Program-made: the position numbers and the translations under genes
Notes under the pieces: generated by a model
Told to the model about the DNA's origin: nothing
Database searches by the model: none
Seen by the model: only the letters and a program-made list of their open reading frames with translations
Source of the DNA: Xaviernesmea oryzae
Lineage (GTDB): Bacteria > Pseudomonadota > Alphaproteobacteria > Rhizobiales > Rhizobiaceae
NCBI RefSeq assembly: GCF_900109605.1
Contig: NZ_FOAM01000002.1
Span: 353,967 to 417,966 of the forward strand
Direction of reading: 5' to 3'
Length of the DNA stretch: 64,000 bases
Shown here: positions 39,379 to 48,040 of the stretch, piece after piece
How positions within the stretch are numbered: position 1 is the stretch's first letter
Layout of the letters: each line of letters starts with the position of its first letter

Positions 39379-39771
39379 TCAATACCAGCCGATCGCCACC
39401 TGCGCCTCTTCCGACATGCGGTCCGGCGTCCACGGCGGATCAAACGTCATGCTGACCTCGACGCCGGAAACACCTTCCACGGCGCTGACGGCGTTTTCCA
39501 CCCAGCCCGGCATTTCGCCGGCAACCGGGCAGCCGGGCGCGGTCAGCGTCATCGCGATCTTAACCGTGCGGTCGTCCTCGATGTCGATCTTGTAGACCAG
39601 GCCCAGCTCGAAAATATCGGCCGGAATTTCCGGGTCATAGACCGTCTTCAGCGCCGCAACGATATCGTCGGAGAGACGGGCGAGTTCGTCGGCGGGAATG
39701 GCCGAATGCACGAGATTGGCGCGTGCATCTACCTTTTCTTCCTTTGTGTCGTCGGTCATATCCAGGCTCAT
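39379..39771 (-). CDS. sufT: SufT-like MIP18/DUF59 iron-sulfur assembly protein
   Basis: A 130-residue protein of the MIP18 (DUF59) family, members of which help to mature Fe-S proteins. The core reads IVAALKTVYDPEIPADIFELGLVYKI, then MTLTAPGCPVAGEMP with the conserved cysteine, then VSMTFDPPWTPDRMSEEAQ. The N-terminal 35 or so residues are charged and variable. Start ATG 39771 follows GAGGAGG, ten bases after the sufS stop. In rhizobia this gene regularly sits between sufS and sufA (sometimes written sufX); the name sufT is by analogy. Confidence 0.88.
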   Translation of the reverse strand: MSLDMTDDTKEEKVDARANLVHSAIPADELARLSDDIVAALKTVYDPEIPADIFELGLVYKIDIEDDRTVKIAMTLTAPGCPVAGEMPGWVENAVSAVEGVSGVEVSMTFDPPWTPDRMSEEAQVAIGWY

Positions 39772-39781
39772 CGAAACCTCC

Positions 39782-41029
39782 TCAGGAAAAGAAGCGGCGC
39801 GCCATATCCAGCGCATCGGCGAGCGCGTCCACTTCCGCGCGGGTGTTGTAGAGCCCGAACGATGCCCGGCATGTGGATGTCACGCCGAAGCGTGTCAAGA
39901 GCGGCTGGGCGCAATGGGTGCCGGCGCGCACAGCCACACCGGCCCGGTCGATGACTGTGGAAATGTCATGCGCATGCACGCCCTCGAGCTCAAAGGAGAA
40001 GATCGCCCCCTTGCCGGGCGCACGGCCGATGAGGCGGAGCGCATTGATCGCCGACAGCCGTTCCGTGGCATAGGCGGCGAGATCGGCCTCGTGGGCGGCA
40101 ATCGCGTCACGGCCAAGCCCGTCCATGTAGTTCAGGGCCGCGCCAAGGCCGATCGCCTGAACGATCGGCGGCGTCCCGGCTTCGAAGCGGTGTGGCGGAT
40201 CGCTGTAGGTCACGGTCTCGAGCGTGACGTCGCGGATCATGTCGCCGCCGCCGAGGAAGGGGCGCATGTCCATCAGCCGCTCACGCTTGCCATAGAGCAC
40301 GCCGATGCCCGAAGGACCGTAGAGCTTATGGCCGGTCATGACATACCAGTCGCAGTCGATGTCGCGCACATCGACAAGCATATGCACCGCACCCTGACTG
40401 CCATCCACCAGAACCGGAATGCCCCGCGCCCGGGCAATACGGCAGATCTCCTTGACTGGAACCACCGTGCCCAACGCATTCGACATATGGGTGATGGCGA
40501 TCAGCTTCGTGCGATCGGTGATGCAGGCCTCGAAATCCTCGATGTGGAAAGCGCCTTCGTCATCGACGGGCGCCCAGACCAGCTTCGCCCCTTGGCGCTC
40601 GCGCAGAAAATGCCAGGGCACGATGTTGGAATGGTGCTCCATGATCGAGACGAGAATCTCGTCGCCCTCGCCAAGATGCGGCATGGCCCAGCCATAGGCG
40701 ACCGTATTGATCGCCTCGGTCGAGGACTTGGTGAAGATGATGTCATCGACCGATTCGGCGTTCAGAAAGCGGCGTACGGTTTCTCGCGCGGCCTCGTAGG
40801 ATTCCGTGGCGGCATTGGAGAGAAAATGCAGGCCGCGATGCACATTGGCATATTCATTGGCATAGGCATGGGTCACGGCGTCGATCACCGCCTGCGGCTT
40901 CTGGGCAGATGCACCATTGTCCAGATAGACCAGCGGCTTGCCATGCACGGTCCGGGCGAGAATCGGGAAATCGCGCCTGACAGCCTCGACATCGTAAGCC
41001 GGGGCGAGCGTCTGCGGATTGATCGTCAT
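39782..41029 (-). CDS. sufS: Cysteine desulfurase SufS
   Basis: A PLP enzyme that takes sulfur from cysteine as an enzyme persulfide for Fe-S assembly. The 415-residue protein is of the group II (SufS/CsdA) type: it opens VEAVRRDFPILARTVHGKPLVYLDN (read as the usual N-terminal block), has the PLP lysine K235 in MTGHKLYGPSGIGVLYG, and the catalytic cysteine C373 in RAGTHCAQPLL. It follows sufD with a 128-base gap. It is one of two desulfurases in the cluster; the other is at 45051. No sufE is present here. Confidence 0.95.
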   Translation of the reverse strand: MTINPQTLAPAYDVEAVRRDFPILARTVHGKPLVYLDNGASAQKPQAVIDAVTHAYANEYANVHRGLHFLSNAATESYEAARETVRRFLNAESVDDIIFTKSSTEAINTVAYGWAMPHLGEGDEILVSIMEHHSNIVPWHFLRERQGAKLVWAPVDDEGAFHIEDFEACITDRTKLIAITHMSNALGTVVPVKEICRIARARGIPVLVDGSQGAVHMLVDVRDIDCDWYVMTGHKLYGPSGIGVLYGKRERLMDMRPFLGGGDMIRDVTLETVTYSDPPHRFEAGTPPIVQAIGLGAALNYMDGLGRDAIAAHEADLAAYATERLSAINALRLIGRAPGKGAIFSFELEGVHAHDISTVIDRAGVAVRAGTHCAQPLLTRFGVTSTCRASFGLYNTRAEVDALADALDMARRFFS

Positions 41030-41157
41030 AGCGGATACTCCATGAGCGAGCCGTCAGGATCGCGACCAGAGGCGTTGGCCAAACGGCCTTCCAAGCCCCG
41101 TCGAGCAGCTTCGCCGGCGGAAAGACAGAGCCCTGCCGCCGGGGATCAAAAGCCGTC

Positions 41158-42432
41158 TCAGGCGTGCCGATCCAGCCAGGTTTCGATGATGCCTTCGAGC
41201 GCGGCCACGACAGCCTCGTCCTCCAGCTCTTCGACAACTTCATCGACGAAGGCATTGACCAGCATCTGCCGGGCGCGTTTTTCGGGAATGCCGCGTGCCT
41301 GGAGATAATAGAGATGCGTCGGGTTGAGGTCGATCACCGTCGCCCCATGGCCGCACTGCACATCGTCGGCGAAGATTTCCAGCTCCGGTTTGGCCGAGAA
41401 ATCGGCATCGTCTGAGAGCAGCAGCGTGTTGCACGCCATCTTCGCATCGGTCTTCTGCGCATCCTGTGCCACACGGATCTGGCCCTGGAAGACGCCGCGG
41501 GCGCGGTCGAACACAACGTTGCGGATGATCTCCGTCGAAGTCGTGTTCGGCACGTCGTGGCCGAGCGTAAAGGTCAGATCCGTATGGCTTTCGCCGCCCA
41601 TCAGATTGACGGCGCGCAGCTTGAAGTCCGAGCCTTCACCATTGACGACGCCATGCACTTCCTGGCGCACCAGCTTGCCGCCTGCATTGATAACGAACAG
41701 CCGGAACTGCGCATCCGCGCCGAGCTCGAAATTCAGCTGGCCAAGATGGGTGTCGGATGCGCCCTGCTCCTGCACGAGGATCCAGGTCACATCGGCGCCA
41801 TCCTCGATGATCAGATCGCTGACGCTGCTGATGAGCGACGCCGTGTCGCCCTGCGACAGGTGCCGTTCGATGACCGTCGCCTTGGACCGAGCGCCGAAGG
41901 TGAAGGGAAAGCGCAAATGGCTTTGCCCGGCGCTCTGGACGATCTGCAGTTCCAGCGGTTGAGCGAGAACGCTGTCTTCGGCAAGCGACACTTCAAGGCC
42001 GTCGCGTACGAAACTGCCGTTCAGCCGGCCGATCGCATCCTCATCGCCGCGTGCGGCCAGATCGCCCGCTGCGCTGCCGTCGAGCAGCGACTGGGCATAG
42101 GTGATGACGTCGAGGCCTTCGGGCGCGCCGGAAGCGTCGGCATGGCCGCCCAGAACCCGCAGCACGGCAGAACCGGCCGTCAGGGGTTCGACAGGCTGGA
42201 CAAAGGCGGTCGCGTCATAGGTCGGGACGGTGCGTAGCAGCGCCCGCAGATCCGTATAGTGCCAGGCCTCGACCCGCCGCGTCGGCAGGCCGGCCGCCTT
42301 GAGCTCCGACAGCAGCGTATCACGCGCGGAGAGAACGGCACCATCGCCCGGCAAATCGCCGAGCTGAGCGGCATAGGCGTCCATCAGCGCGCTTTCGGCC
42401 GCCGTCATGGGAGCGGGAATATGAGCAGTCAT
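41158..42432 (-). CDS. sufD: SufD, Fe-S scaffold subunit
   Basis: A subunit of the SufBC2D scaffold on which clusters are built. The protein of 424 residues has the right-handed beta-helix core common to SufB/SufD (for example AVNLMGGESHTDLTFTLGHD, then VAQDAQKTDAKMACNTLLLS) and the C-terminal helical part with ARGIPEKRARQMLVNAFVDE. ATG 42432 follows GAGGAGG; the open frame to 42492 is unlike the family. Ten bases separate it from the sufC stop. Confidence 0.94.
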   Translation of the reverse strand: MTAHIPAPMTAAESALMDAYAAQLGDLPGDGAVLSARDTLLSELKAAGLPTRRVEAWHYTDLRALLRTVPTYDATAFVQPVEPLTAGSAVLRVLGGHADASGAPEGLDVITYAQSLLDGSAAGDLAARGDEDAIGRLNGSFVRDGLEVSLAEDSVLAQPLELQIVQSAGQSHLRFPFTFGARSKATVIERHLSQGDTASLISSVSDLIIEDGADVTWILVQEQGASDTHLGQLNFELGADAQFRLFVINAGGKLVRQEVHGVVNGEGSDFKLRAVNLMGGESHTDLTFTLGHDVPNTTSTEIIRNVVFDRARGVFQGQIRVAQDAQKTDAKMACNTLLLSDDADFSAKPELEIFADDVQCGHGATVIDLNPTHLYYLQARGIPEKRARQMLVNAFVDEVVEELEDEAVVAALEGIIETWLDRHA

Positions 42433-42442
42433 GCGTGCCTCC

Positions 42443-43198
42443 TCAGGCCGCCGCGCCGATGATGTCGGCATAGCCATTGGCTTCCAGCTCATGCGCCAGT
42501 TCCTTCGGGCCGGACTTGATCACCTGGCCCTTGTAAAGAACATGCACGGTATCCGGCACGATATAGTCGAGCAGGCGCTGATAGTGGGTGATGACGATGA
42601 CGGCACGATCGGGCGAGCGCAGCGCATTGACGCCATCGGCGACGATCTTCAGCGCATCGATATCCAGACCGGAGTCGGTCTCGTCGAGGACGCAGAGCTT
42701 CGGCTCCAGCAAGGCCATCTGCAGTACCTCGGCGCGCTTCTTCTCGCCGCCGGAGAAGCCGACATTGAGCGGACGCTTCAGCATCTCCGGCGAGATCTTC
42801 AGCTCAGCGGCGGCTTCCTTCACGCGGCGCATGAAGTCAGGCGTCGAAAGCTCGCTTTCGCCACGATATTTCCGCTGCTCGTTCATTGCCACCTTCAGAA
42901 ACTGCATGGTGGCGACGCCGGGAATTTCGACCGGATACTGGAAGGCGAGGAAGATACCCTTGGCGGCGCGCTCGGAAGCATCAAGCTCCAGAATGCTCTC
43001 GCCATTGTAAAGAATATCGCCCTCGGTGACCTCATAGTCCTCGCGGCCCGAGAGGATATAGGAGAGCGTCGACTTACCCGATCCGTTGGGTCCCATGATC
43101 GCCGCCACTTCACCCGCCTTCACGGTCAGGTTCAGGCCGCGAATGATCTCGGTGCCGTCCTCGGCGATCCGGGCGTGCAGGTTCTTGATCTCAAGCAT
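42443..43198 (-). CDS. sufC: SufC, ATPase of the SufBCD scaffold
   Basis: An ABC-type ATPase that drives shape changes of the SufBCD complex; it is cytosolic and not a transporter. From ATG 43198 it has 251 residues, the family length, with Walker A GPNGSGKS (36-43), Q-loop FQYPVEIPGV, signature FSGGEKKR and Walker B LCVLDETDSGLD. The in-frame ATGs at 43216 and 43252 would add residues not typical of SufC. A 212-base gap with inverted repeats separates it from sufB. Confidence 0.96.
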   Translation of the reverse strand: MLEIKNLHARIAEDGTEIIRGLNLTVKAGEVAAIMGPNGSGKSTLSYILSGREDYEVTEGDILYNGESILELDASERAAKGIFLAFQYPVEIPGVATMQFLKVAMNEQRKYRGESELSTPDFMRRVKEAAAELKISPEMLKRPLNVGFSGGEKKRAEVLQMALLEPKLCVLDETDSGLDIDALKIVADGVNALRSPDRAVIVITHYQRLLDYIVPDTVHVLYKGQVIKSGPKELAHELEANGYADIIGAAA

Positions 43199-43340
43199 GT
43201 TCTTGTTCCTGTTCATCAGGCGGTTCAAGGCCGCCAGCGGTCGTTCATGCAACAGTGCGGTACAGTCAATTTTAGACGCAAGCCTTTTGCCTCAAGACGT
43301 CTCCGCGCAGCCGCCTCGCTCTTGTCTTTTCGGGCGGTAC

Positions 43341-43378
43341 ATCCTCGGGCGGTAGATCCTCGGGACAAGCCCGAGGAT
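43341..43378. repeat. Nine-base repeat, two direct and one inverted, between sufB and sufC
   Basis: ATCCTCGGG occurs at 43341-43349 and 43356-43364 and, as its complement CCCGAGGAT, at 43370-43378. The last two form a nine-base stem with a five-base loop. It begins 33 bases after the sufB stop on the minus strand. There is no T-run, so it may be a stabilising hairpin or part of a dispersed repeat; 'cctcgggacaagcccgagga' stretches are common between rhizobial genes. Confidence 0.6.
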
Positions 43379-43410
43379 GACGACCTTCACATTGGCCGCC
43401 TCCACGCTCA

Positions 43411-44880
43411 TCAGCCGACCGACCCCTCAAGCGAAATCCCGATCAGCTTCTGCGCCTCGACGGCGAATTCCATCGGCAGCTCCTGAATGACTTCCTTGAC
43501 GAAGCCGTTGACGATCAGCGCGATCGCCGCTTCCTCGGGAATGCCGCGCTGCAGGCAATAGAACAGCTGGTCCTCGGAAATCTTCGAGGTGGTCGCCTCA
43601 TGCTCGAACTGCGCCGTGGCGTTCTTGGCTTCGATATAAGGCACCGTATGCGCGCCGCAGCGGTCGCCGATCAGGAGCGAGTCGCACTGGGTGAAGTTGC
43701 GGGCGTTCGTCGCGCGGCGATGGGCCGAGACCTGGCCGCGATAGGTGTTCTGCGACACACCGGCGGCAATGCCCTTGGAGATGATCCGGCTCGATGTGTT
43801 CTTGCCGAGATGGATCATCTTCGTGCCGGAATCGATCTGCTGATGGCCGTTGGACACCGCGATCGAATAGAATTCGCCCCGGCTCTCGTCGCCGCGCAGA
43901 ATGCAGCTTGGATATTTCCAGGTGATGGCCGAGCCGGTTTCCACCTGGGTCCAGGAGATCTTCGAACGGTGGCCGCGGCAATCGCCACGCTTGGTGACGA
44001 AATTATAGATGCCACCCTTGCCCTGCTTGTCGCCGGGATACCAGTTCTGGACTGTCGAATATTTGATCTCGGCATCATCGAGCGCCACCAGCTCGACCAC
44101 GGCCGCGTGTAGCTGGTTCTCATCGCGCTGGGGCGCCGTGCAGCCTTCGAGATAGGAGACATAAGCCCCCTCCTCGGCAATGATCAGCGTGCGTTCGAAC
44201 TGTCCGGTGTTCTTCTCGTTGATACGGAAATAGGTCGACAGTTCCATCGGGCAGCGCACGCCCTTCGGCACGAAGACGAAGGATCCGTCGGTGAAGACCG
44301 CCGAGTTCAGCGTGGCGTAATAATTGTCCGTCGTCGGCACGACCGAGCCGAGATATTGGCGCACGAGGTCAGGATATTCGCGGATGGCCTCGGAGATCGA
44401 CATGAAGATCACGCCGGCCTTCTTCAGCTCTTCCTTGAAGGTCGTGACCACCGACACCGAATCGAACACGGCATCGACGGCGATCTTCGAGCTTTTCACA
44501 CCCGCCAGGATCTCCTGCTCGCGCAGGGGAATGCCGAGCTTCTCATAGATCTTGAGGATCTCCGGATCGACCTCATCGATCGATTTCGGCCCGCTCTGGC
44601 TCTTCGGCGCCGCATAGTAGTGAATGTCGTTGAAGTCGATCTTCGGATAATCGACGCGTGCCCAATTCGGCTCGTCCATCGTCAGCCAGCGCTGATAGGC
44701 CTCAAGCCGCCATGCCAGCATCCACTCCGGCTCGTCCTTCTTGGCGGAAATGAAGCGGATGATCTCTTCCGACAGGCCTTTGGGGGCCTTGTCCATCTCG
44801 ATGGCGGATTCGAAACCGTATTTGTACTGGTCGACGTCGATCAGGCGGACCTGGTCGATCGTTTCCTGCACAGCAGCCAT
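43411..44880 (-). CDS. sufB: SufB, Fe-S scaffold subunit
   Basis: The main scaffold protein of the SUF system. At 489 residues it has the usual length, with family blocks [59 protein letters not shown] and the C-terminal [19 protein letters not shown]. The ATG at 44880 is preceded by GGAGAAAA. It lies 170 bases after the first desulfurase gene; that gap shows no gene. Confidence 0.97.
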   Translation of the reverse strand: MAAVQETIDQVRLIDVDQYKYGFESAIEMDKAPKGLSEEIIRFISAKKDEPEWMLAWRLEAYQRWLTMDEPNWARVDYPKIDFNDIHYYAAPKSQSGPKSIDEVDPEILKIYEKLGIPLREQEILAGVKSSKIAVDAVFDSVSVVTTFKEELKKAGVIFMSISEAIREYPDLVRQYLGSVVPTTDNYYATLNSAVFTDGSFVFVPKGVRCPMELSTYFRINEKNTGQFERTLIIAEEGAYVSYLEGCTAPQRDENQLHAAVVELVALDDAEIKYSTVQNWYPGDKQGKGGIYNFVTKRGDCRGHRSKISWTQVETGSAITWKYPSCILRGDESRGEFYSIAVSNGHQQIDSGTKMIHLGKNTSSRIISKGIAAGVSQNTYRGQVSAHRRATNARNFTQCDSLLIGDRCGAHTVPYIEAKNATAQFEHEATTSKISEDQLFYCLQRGIPEEAAIALIVNGFVKEVIQELPMEFAVEAQKLIGISLEGSVG

Positions 44881-45050
44881 GGCTTTTCTCCATCTGCCGG
44901 CATCGTTCGCCGGCCTGTCAATCGATCGTCTGTTTTCGTGTTGGCGCTCATGTAAGAAACGCCGTGTGCATTTTCACCTGCAGGCTGGGCAAATCCCGGC
45001 CTTTTTCGTCGATCCCGCTGGCCGCGAACCTATGGTCCCGCCCACTCTTC

Positions 45051-46220
45051 TCATGCCGCCGCCCCAGCAAGGCGCTTGCGGGCCACCACGCGCGCAAAGG
45101 CGGCGATGACCCTGTCCACCTCATCCGCCGTGGTGGCGGCCCCGAGCGACAGGCGCAGAGCGCCCTCTTCAGCCGTAAAGCCCATGGCGTCAAGAACCGG
45201 ACTGCGTCCGACCTTGCCGGAGGAACAGGCCGAGCCTGAGGAGACGGCGATGCCTTCGAGATCAAGCGCGATCTGCAAGGTCTCGCCCTTCAGCCCCGGA
45301 AGGGTCACGAGGCTGGTATTGCCGATACGCGGCACGCGCGCGCCATGGATCAGCAGATCGGGTGCTGCTGTGCGCAGCCCCTCTTCCAGCCGGTCACGCA
45401 GCGCGGCGATGCCGGCCATGCGCGCTTCGATATCTTGCGCGGCCATATCGGCTGCCGCACCGAAGCCGGCGATTGCCGCCGCGTTCTCGGTGCCGGAGCG
45501 ATGGCCCTTTTCCTGGCCGCCGCCGCGCATCAGCGGCGCCGGCATCAGCACTTCGCCGCGCGAGACCAGAGCACCGACGCCCTTCGGCCCGCCGATCTTG
45601 TGGGCGGAAAGCACGAGGAAATCCGCGCCCAGCGCCTCGATCGACAGCGGCAGACGGTCAGCCGCCTGCACGGCATCGACCACCAGAAGCCCGCCTGCCC
45701 GGCGGACATGCGCCGCCACGTCGGCAATCGGCTGAATCACGCCCGTCTCGTTGTTGGCCAGCATCACCGCCACCATCGGCAGGCCAAGCGCGCGATCATG
45801 CGCCGCAAGCGCGGCGTCCAGAGCGACGAGATCGATCAGCCCATCGGCATCGACCGGCAGCACGCACAGGCTGCCCCTGTCGAAACGACCGCCAGACAGC
45901 ACAGCCGGATGCTCCGTCGCCGAGACATAAAGCCGGCTGACACAGACCGGCGTGCGGCCCATGTGAAAAACGGGGGTCAACACCTGGTTGGCTGCCTCAG
46001 TGGCGCCGCTGGTGAAGGTGACATGGGCGGGTAGCGTATCGCAGAGCCGGGCCACTGCGCGGCGGGCCGCCTCGATCATCTGCCGCGCCTTGCGGCCCTC
46101 CGCATGTACGGAAGAGGGGTTACCGGCGCAATCGAGCGCGGACAGCATCGCCGCACGCGCTTCCGGAAGAAGCGGCGCCGTAGCGTTCCAGTCCATATAG
46201 ATGCGCGCCTTGCCCATCAT
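45051..46220 (-). CDS. Cysteine desulfurase, NifS/IscS type (first gene of the suf cluster)
   Basis: A class V aminotransferase-fold enzyme of 389 residues that resembles group I desulfurases. It starts MMGKARIYMDWNATAPLLPEARAA, has the PLP lysine K208 in SAHKIGGPKGVGAL, and the mobile-loop cysteine C332 in GSACSSGKVGRSPVL. The C-terminus is shorter than E. coli IscS. ATGs at 46220 and 46217 are both possible. Rhizobial suf operons commonly begin with such a gene (named sufS2 in some genomes) and have a second, SufS-type enzyme later, as here. Confidence 0.92.
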   Translation of the reverse strand: MMGKARIYMDWNATAPLLPEARAAMLSALDCAGNPSSVHAEGRKARQMIEAARRAVARLCDTLPAHVTFTSGATEAANQVLTPVFHMGRTPVCVSRLYVSATEHPAVLSGGRFDRGSLCVLPVDADGLIDLVALDAALAAHDRALGLPMVAVMLANNETGVIQPIADVAAHVRRAGGLLVVDAVQAADRLPLSIEALGADFLVLSAHKIGGPKGVGALVSRGEVLMPAPLMRGGGQEKGHRSGTENAAAIAGFGAAADMAAQDIEARMAGIAALRDRLEEGLRTAAPDLLIHGARVPRIGNTSLVTLPGLKGETLQIALDLEGIAVSSGSACSSGKVGRSPVLDAMGFTAEEGALRLSLGAATTADEVDRVIAAFARVVARKRLAGAAA

Positions 46221-46362
46221 GCTCTTTGCTTATCCGTCCGCTCGTCTGGCCTATCAGAATGCCGCCTGCGCGTGCACCGTCATGCTATGCCGCATTTTTC
46301 TTGATATCGCTGCGTCGCTTGCCGTAAGAGACGACACCCGCATGGCACCGTCCGTGCAACGT

Positions 46363-46379
46363 TTTTGAATGGTTCTAAA
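46363..46379. promoter_or_regulatory. Irr-box-like site upstream of the suf cluster
   Basis: Read toward the suf genes the site is TTTAGAACCATTCAAAA, which differs at one position from the palindrome TTTAGAA-N3-TTCTAAA that I know as the Irr (ICE) consensus of rhizobia. The related palindrome TTCTAGAA follows at 46385-46392. It lies about 143 bases before the desulfurase ATG and about 85 bases before the divergent hydrolase gene. Irr control of suf genes has been reported in relatives; binding here is inferred. Confidence 0.5.
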
Positions 46380-46463
46380 CTGGGTTCTAGAAAAGCTGAG
46401 TGCTTTCGTCAAGACAGCACAGCAAGGACGCAGGTCGGCCGTCCCAATTTTTCCGGAGATGCA

Positions 46464-47141
46464 ATGCCTGAAGTGATTTTCAACGGCCCCGCCGGTCGGC
46501 TGGAGGGGCGCTACCAGCCCTCCAAGCAGAAGAACGCCCCTATCGCGATCGTCCTGCATCCGCATCCGCAGTTTGGCGGGACGATGAACAATCAGATCGT
46601 CTACCAGCTGTTCTACATGTTCCAGAAGCGTGGCTTCACCACGCTGCGCTTCAATTTCCGTTCGATCGGCCGCAGCCAGGGCGAATTCGACCATGGCGCG
46701 GGCGAATTGTCGGATGCTGCCTCCGCGCTGGACTGGGTGCAGAGCATGCATCCCGATTCGAAAAGCTGCTGGGTCGCGGGCTATTCCTTTGGCGCCTGGA
46801 TCGGCATGCAGCTGTTGATGCGCAGGCCGGAGATCGAGGGCTTCATCTCGGTCGCACCGCAGCCCAACACCTATGACTTCTCCTTCCTGGCACCCTGCCC
46901 CTCTTCGGGCCTGATCATCAATGGCGAGCTGGACAAGGTCGCGCCCGAGAAGGATGTCAACAGCCTGGTGGACAAGCTGAAGGCGCAGAAGGGCATTCTC
47001 ATCACCCATCGCACGGTGCCGGAAGCCAACCACTTCTTCAACGGGCAGGTGGAAACGCTGATGGCCGAATGCGAGGACTATCTCGATCGGCGGCTGGCCG
47101 GAGAGCTGACGCCGGAACCGGCTGCCAAGCGCCTGCGCTAA
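46464..47141 (+). CDS. Alpha/beta hydrolase of the dienelactone-hydrolase-like (YpfH/COG2945) group
   Basis: A cytosolic hydrolase of 225 residues and unknown substrate. The nucleophile elbow GYSFG gives S108; D157 in INGELDKVAP and H190 in PEANHFF complete a plausible triad. The oxyanion region LHPHPQFGGTMNN and FNFRSIGRSQGEFDHG are typical of this group. ATG 46464 has CCGGAG upstream; the frame open to 46365 overlaps the regulatory region and is rejected. It is divergent from the suf cluster. A strong terminator follows at 47196. Confidence 0.88.
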   Translation: MPEVIFNGPAGRLEGRYQPSKQKNAPIAIVLHPHPQFGGTMNNQIVYQLFYMFQKRGFTTLRFNFRSIGRSQGEFDHGAGELSDAASALDWVQSMHPDSKSCWVAGYSFGAWIGMQLLMRRPEIEGFISVAPQPNTYDFSFLAPCPSSGLIINGELDKVAPEKDVNSLVDKLKAQKGILITHRTVPEANHFFNGQVETLMAECEDYLDRRLAGELTPEPAAKRLR

Positions 47142-47195
47142 AACAGACTGCCTGGCGCTTCGCGCCCAAGCGACGCGTGAGCGCGACACGAATCG

Positions 47196-47224
47196 AAGCG
47201 GAGATCCCCGATCTCCGCTTTTTG
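47196..47224 (+). terminator. Rho-independent terminator after the hydrolase gene
   Basis: AAGCGGAGATC (47196-47206) and GATCTCCGCTT (47210-47220) form a perfect 11-base stem with loop CCC, and the T-run (five with the arm) follows. The 364 bases from here to the small gene at 47589 contain no convincing gene; the frame 47281-47502 has no family-like content. Confidence 0.85.
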
Positions 47225-47588
47225 CGTTGAGCAGATCTTCCGCTACCGGACCATAGGCCAGAGCGCTCAGTGATCGTGCGATGCCCGCAGTCGTCGGGAT
47301 GGTAGCCGATCACCTGGCAGAGCCGCTGAAGGATTTTGGCACATTCGTAAAGTCGAATACGCTTGATTCATCGGCGAAATCCGGCCTGCGATGCGTCTAT
47401 TCCGCTACCGCGTTGCAAAAGTTTCAACCAAGAACAGTAAGTCAGATTGCACTTTCGCGGCGCCTCGCAGACCATGGGGGCTCTGCCCTGTCACGGTTTT
47501 GAGCAGGGCTGGCAGCATGGCGGGCAAGAAGGGGCCCACCTGTCACGCCGCAGCATCAAGCGATCACGAGGATCGAAGAGGAGCATAC

Positions 47589-47774
47589 ATGACCGAGCTG
47601 AATTTCCCGGTGACGATCGAGCTCGCCGCACGAATCAGCGAGATGGCCAAGGCCCAGGGGATCAAGGTCGAGGCGCTGCTCTGTGAGATGGCCGAGCGCA
47701 TGGTCAACGAATTCGAGGCCTATGAGCGCTTCCGCGAAGCCGCCGAGACCGCGCCGCGGCGGGTGAATGGCTAA
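47589..47774 (+). CDS. Small protein resembling a ribbon-helix-helix antitoxin, 61 residues
   Basis: ATG 47589 follows GAGGAG at a good distance. The sequence MTELNFPVTIELAARISEMA, then KAQGIKVEALLCEMAERMV, and a C-terminus YERFREAAETAPRR suggest a strand followed by two helices as in small MetJ/Arc-type (RHH) regulators, and the tail YERFREAA recalls antitoxins. This is a weak assignment by shape. No toxin gene follows; the TAA stop is the first three bases of repeat copy B, so the downstream flank has been taken by the repeat. Confidence 0.55.
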   Translation: MTELNFPVTIELAARISEMAKAQGIKVEALLCEMAERMVNEFEAYERFREAAETAPRRVNG

Positions 47775-47870
47775 TACCCAGTCTTGCTGACAGGAACCCA
47801 TAGGACCGTCTTCCCGTCGCTTCCGGCCAGGAGAGGTCTGAAGAGCGATGCCGTCGCATCGGTCGAGGGC
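47772..47870 (+). repeat. 99-base dispersed repeat, copy B, starting at the stop codon of the 61-residue gene
   Basis: It starts TAATACCCAGTCT and ends GCATCGGTCGAGGGC, with 91 of 99 positions equal to copy A (27899-27997, minus strand). TAA is the stop codon of the gene at 47589. The hairpin CGATGC-CGTC-GCATCG keeps the arms of copy A with another loop. The next 170 bases up to anmK are unlike copy A and hold no gene that I can support. Confidence 0.8.
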
Positions 47871-48040
47871 GTCTACGCCGGCGGAAGGGTCGGGACAGGG
47901 GCCGGAGGTCGCGTAGGCTTGACCGCGAGCGTCGTTGCAATGCTTGGACGAAGGACACGCATCACGCCTAGCCACCTGTCAAGCTTGTGCCATGCCAGGG
48001 TTTCTATCAACGAAACCGGGCATTACGCCGGGCACTGGCG

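Noticed and set aside
47281..47502. 73-codon frame after the hydrolase terminator
   Set aside because: No ribosome site and no recognisable sequence; probably chance.
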